This document shows, piece by piece, positions 62,851 through 64,000 of a stretch of DNA of 64,000 nucleotides. Origin of the DNA: an uncultured Methanobrevibacter sp. (GTDB lineage Archaea; Methanobacteriota; Methanobacteria; Methanobacteriales; Methanobacteriaceae); NCBI RefSeq assembly GCF_900314615.1, contig NZ_OMWA01000022.1, positions 7,287 to 71,286 of the forward strand, read 5' to 3'. The notes under the pieces were generated by a model. It was not told where the DNA came from. It did not search any database and saw only the letters and a program-made list of their open reading frames with translations. Within the stretch, counting starts at the first letter, position 1. Each line of letters opens with the position of its first letter. Made by a program: the position numbers and the translations under genes.

Positions 62851-62866
62851 ATAGCATTAAAGCTAT
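62851..62866 (-). terminator. Terminator behind the CPBP-like gene
   Basis: A 5-bp stem (ATAGC/GCTAT) with a 6-base loop overlaps the stop codon. A TTTTTTTC run follows on the minus strand. Confidence 0.5.
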
Positions 62867-63564
62867 GAAAAACCAACCAAAATTATAATGAACATTACTG
62901 CATCAGTCAGCAGGTGAGATATGTACGGCACGAACAGGTTTTTGGTTTTCAGATACCCATACATTTCAAACAGTGACCCTAATCCCTGCAAAAGAAGAAC
63001 AGAAACAATTGTGTTTGTCGGAGGAGCATAATGAAGCAGTCCGAATCCAAGCAAGACAATAGCTGTAGAAACTGCAACTGAAATTTTAAGGTTATCAGTG
63101 AACTTATATACCAGCCTCATAAAAAACATCAGAGGAATGAACTTTAAAAGCTCCTCGGCCATCATTGAAAATAAAAGTCCTACCGTACTTTGAATTGTGA
63201 CGCCAACCTCTTCGGCACTGGATGCTTCCACACCGCCAAGACCCACCATATCCAGGACAGAGCCGAGACATAGTGCATAAATCATATATCCCGCAAACAT
63301 CAATATTGCCAGAATGATTTCGTTTTTGGTAGGTTTTCTAAACATCAACGAATAATCCCATTTTGAGAAATACAGCAATGGAACGAGCATTATCAGACAA
63401 AACAGAACGCTTGCGATAATTTCAGATTCAAAGCCAACAAGGGCATATACCAGCAATGCAACCGGTACGCTTAAAATCAGTAACAGCCATCCTCCACTAG
63501 AAATTCTAGGATTATGCCTGTAGAAAGGAAAGTCTCTTGATTCATCAAATTCTAAAAATTTCAT
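62863..63564 (-). CDS. CPBP-like intramembrane protease
   Basis: A 233-residue protein of seven or eight helices. It carries a motif set of the CPBP type: MMAEELLKFIPLMFFMRLVY (EE), LGFGLLHYAPPT (FxxxH-like) and VPYISHLLTDAVMF (HxxxD). The Arg of the classical EExxxR is shifted, so it may be a divergent CPBP member or a relative of PrsW. The cytoplasmic start (FLEFDESRDFPFYRHNP) is basic and aromatic. The target is unknown. Confidence 0.7.
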   Translation of the reverse strand: MKFLEFDESRDFPFYRHNPRISSGGWLLLILSVPVALLVYALVGFESEIIASVLFCLIMLVPLLYFSKWDYSLMFRKPTKNEIILAILMFAGYMIYALCLGSVLDMVGLGGVEASSAEEVGVTIQSTVGLLFSMMAEELLKFIPLMFFMRLVYKFTDNLKISVAVSTAIVLLGFGLLHYAPPTNTIVSVLLLQGLGSLFEMYGYLKTKNLFVPYISHLLTDAVMFIIILVGFS

Positions 63565-63650
63565 CTTACCACCAATTATTAGATTAACTTGACATTTATA
63601 CTATATTTAGACAATATACTATAATACCATTTGCAAAAAAAAAGAGTTGT

Positions 63651-63670
63651 GTAGATGATTGCTCATCTAC
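63651..63670 (-). terminator. Terminator of the truncated adhesin gene
   Basis: An 8-bp perfect stem (GTAGATGA/TCATCTAC) with loop TTGC overlaps the stop codon. A nine-base T-run follows on the minus strand. Confidence 0.75.
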
Positions 63671-63875
63671 TTGAGTGTAATTTTAACTTTTTTAGCTACT
63701 TTATTATAATAGCTGTTTCCTTTATAGGTAACTGTAGCAGTGAATTTGCCTTTTTTGGCCAGTTTGGTAATCTTGAATGTCGCTTTACCTTTGGAATTGG
63801 TTTTTGCAGCATAAGTCTTACCGTTGAGCTTTAAGTAAATCTTGGTATTTTTCATCACTTTATTTTTGTTTGTTT
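63667..63875 (-). pseudogene. 3' fragment of an adhesin-like gene cut by an IS605-type element
   Basis: The frame reads SKTNKNKVMKNTKIYLKLNG, then KTYAAKTNSKGKATFKITKL, and ends VTYKGNSYYNKVAKKVKITL plus K and stop. This is the last Ig-like repeat of a surface protein, complete with the usual C-terminus and terminator. The frame is open up to the end of the mobile element at 63876, where the homology stops. An ATG at 63855 could start a product of about 62 residues, but no signal peptide exists, so it is a fragment. Confidence 0.65.
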
Positions 63876-63909
63876 TTGAACCTCTCCGGCTTGTAGAAAC
63901 AGGAGATTC
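63876..63909 (-). mobile_element. Right end of an IS200/IS605-family element
   Basis: Read on the minus strand, GAATCTCC is followed by a 10-base spacer and then CCGGAGAGGTTC. This is the imperfect hairpin found directly behind tnpB stop codons in IS605-type elements, ending in GGTTC. It marks the junction with the adhesin fragment. In such elements it is also the 3' part of the TnpB guide RNA scaffold. Confidence 0.6.
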
Positions 63910-63999
63910 TTAGGCCATACCTATTGTTTCGTCAAAGCATTTCCATTCATATTTATTTATGAATTTTCCTTGACCAATAGGTATGAAATCTACTAAGCA
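63910..63999 (-). CDS. C-terminal end of a TnpB-like protein (runs off the window)
   Basis: The frame LVDFIPIGQGKFINKYEWKC, then FDETIGMA and stop, enters from outside the window and ends exactly at the IS605-type end structure. The position fits the C-terminus of TnpB, an RNA-guided nuclease related to Cas12. The 29 residues alone are too variable for a firm family match. Whether the full gene is intact cannot be seen. Confidence 0.5.
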   Translation of the reverse strand, partial: CLVDFIPIGQGKFINKYEWKCFDETIGMA

Positions 64000-64000
64000 T

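Noticed and set aside
1..64000. tRNA or rRNA genes
   Set aside because: I looked for T-arm patterns such as GGTTCGAATCC in all intergenic stretches and found no cloverleaf-compatible sequence.

Overview
The window is AT-rich and comes from a methanogenic archaeon of the order Methanobacteriales, most likely a Methanobrevibacter of gut or rumen type. Four things support this. There is a complete energy-converting hydrogenase A (eha) operon. There are archaeal versions of L15e, Thi4 and the GatDE amidotransferase. Eight large surface (adhesin-like) proteins or remnants combine parallel beta-helix repeats with Ig-like domains. Shine-Dalgarno sites are strong (GGAGG or GGTGA) and TATA boxes are archaeal. 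No tRNA, rRNA or CRISPR array was found.

Region 1-6.4 kb holds the first codons of rpl15e, a DUF3795 protein, a three-gene MotA/TolQ/ExbB-type membrane operon and a four-gene FecCD/BtuC-type importer operon with an FmdE-family protein. Region 6.4-32.3 kb is an accessory region dominated by secreted beta-helix/Ig proteins. Among them lie a LytTR/DUF3021/2TM regulatory module of Firmicutes type, a tocopherol-cyclase-like plus dolichol/phytol-kinase-like gene pair, an MFS exporter, upp with the 3' stump of uraA, and the decayed remains of a zeta-toxin-type module. One surface protein carries a C39-like cysteine peptidase domain.

Region 32.4-46.5 kb is the eha operon (ehaA to ehaR, read leftwards). 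It is followed in the same direction by a second formylmethanofuran:H4MPT formyltransferase, a PfkB kinase, a polyferredoxin and a CBS protein. Together they point to ion-gradient-driven ferredoxin reduction feeding the first step of CO2 reduction. Region 46.6-57.3 kb reads rightwards. It has a galE-like epimerase and a CPBP protease, then a probable eight-gene transcript: XRE-cupin regulator, acyl-CoA synthetase, three-gene 2-oxoacid:ferredoxin oxidoreductase (Vor type), gatD and gatE, ending at a strong terminator. Region 57.4-64 kb holds a nitroreductase, an acyltransferase, thi4, more secreted or membrane proteins, and the end of an IS605/TnpB-type element that has cut an adhesin gene.

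Three signals stand out. First, 60.02-60.30 kb has two perfect DtxR-type palindromes around a TATA box, then an intrinsic terminator and no convincing protein, which suggests a metal-regulated small RNA. Second, several surface-protein genes have good ribosome binding sites and signal peptides but start at ATT, ATA, ACG or TTG, and one has a frame break inside its signal peptide. Third, gene decay is frequent in the accessory region (uraA, toxin-antitoxin, adhesin cut by an IS end).
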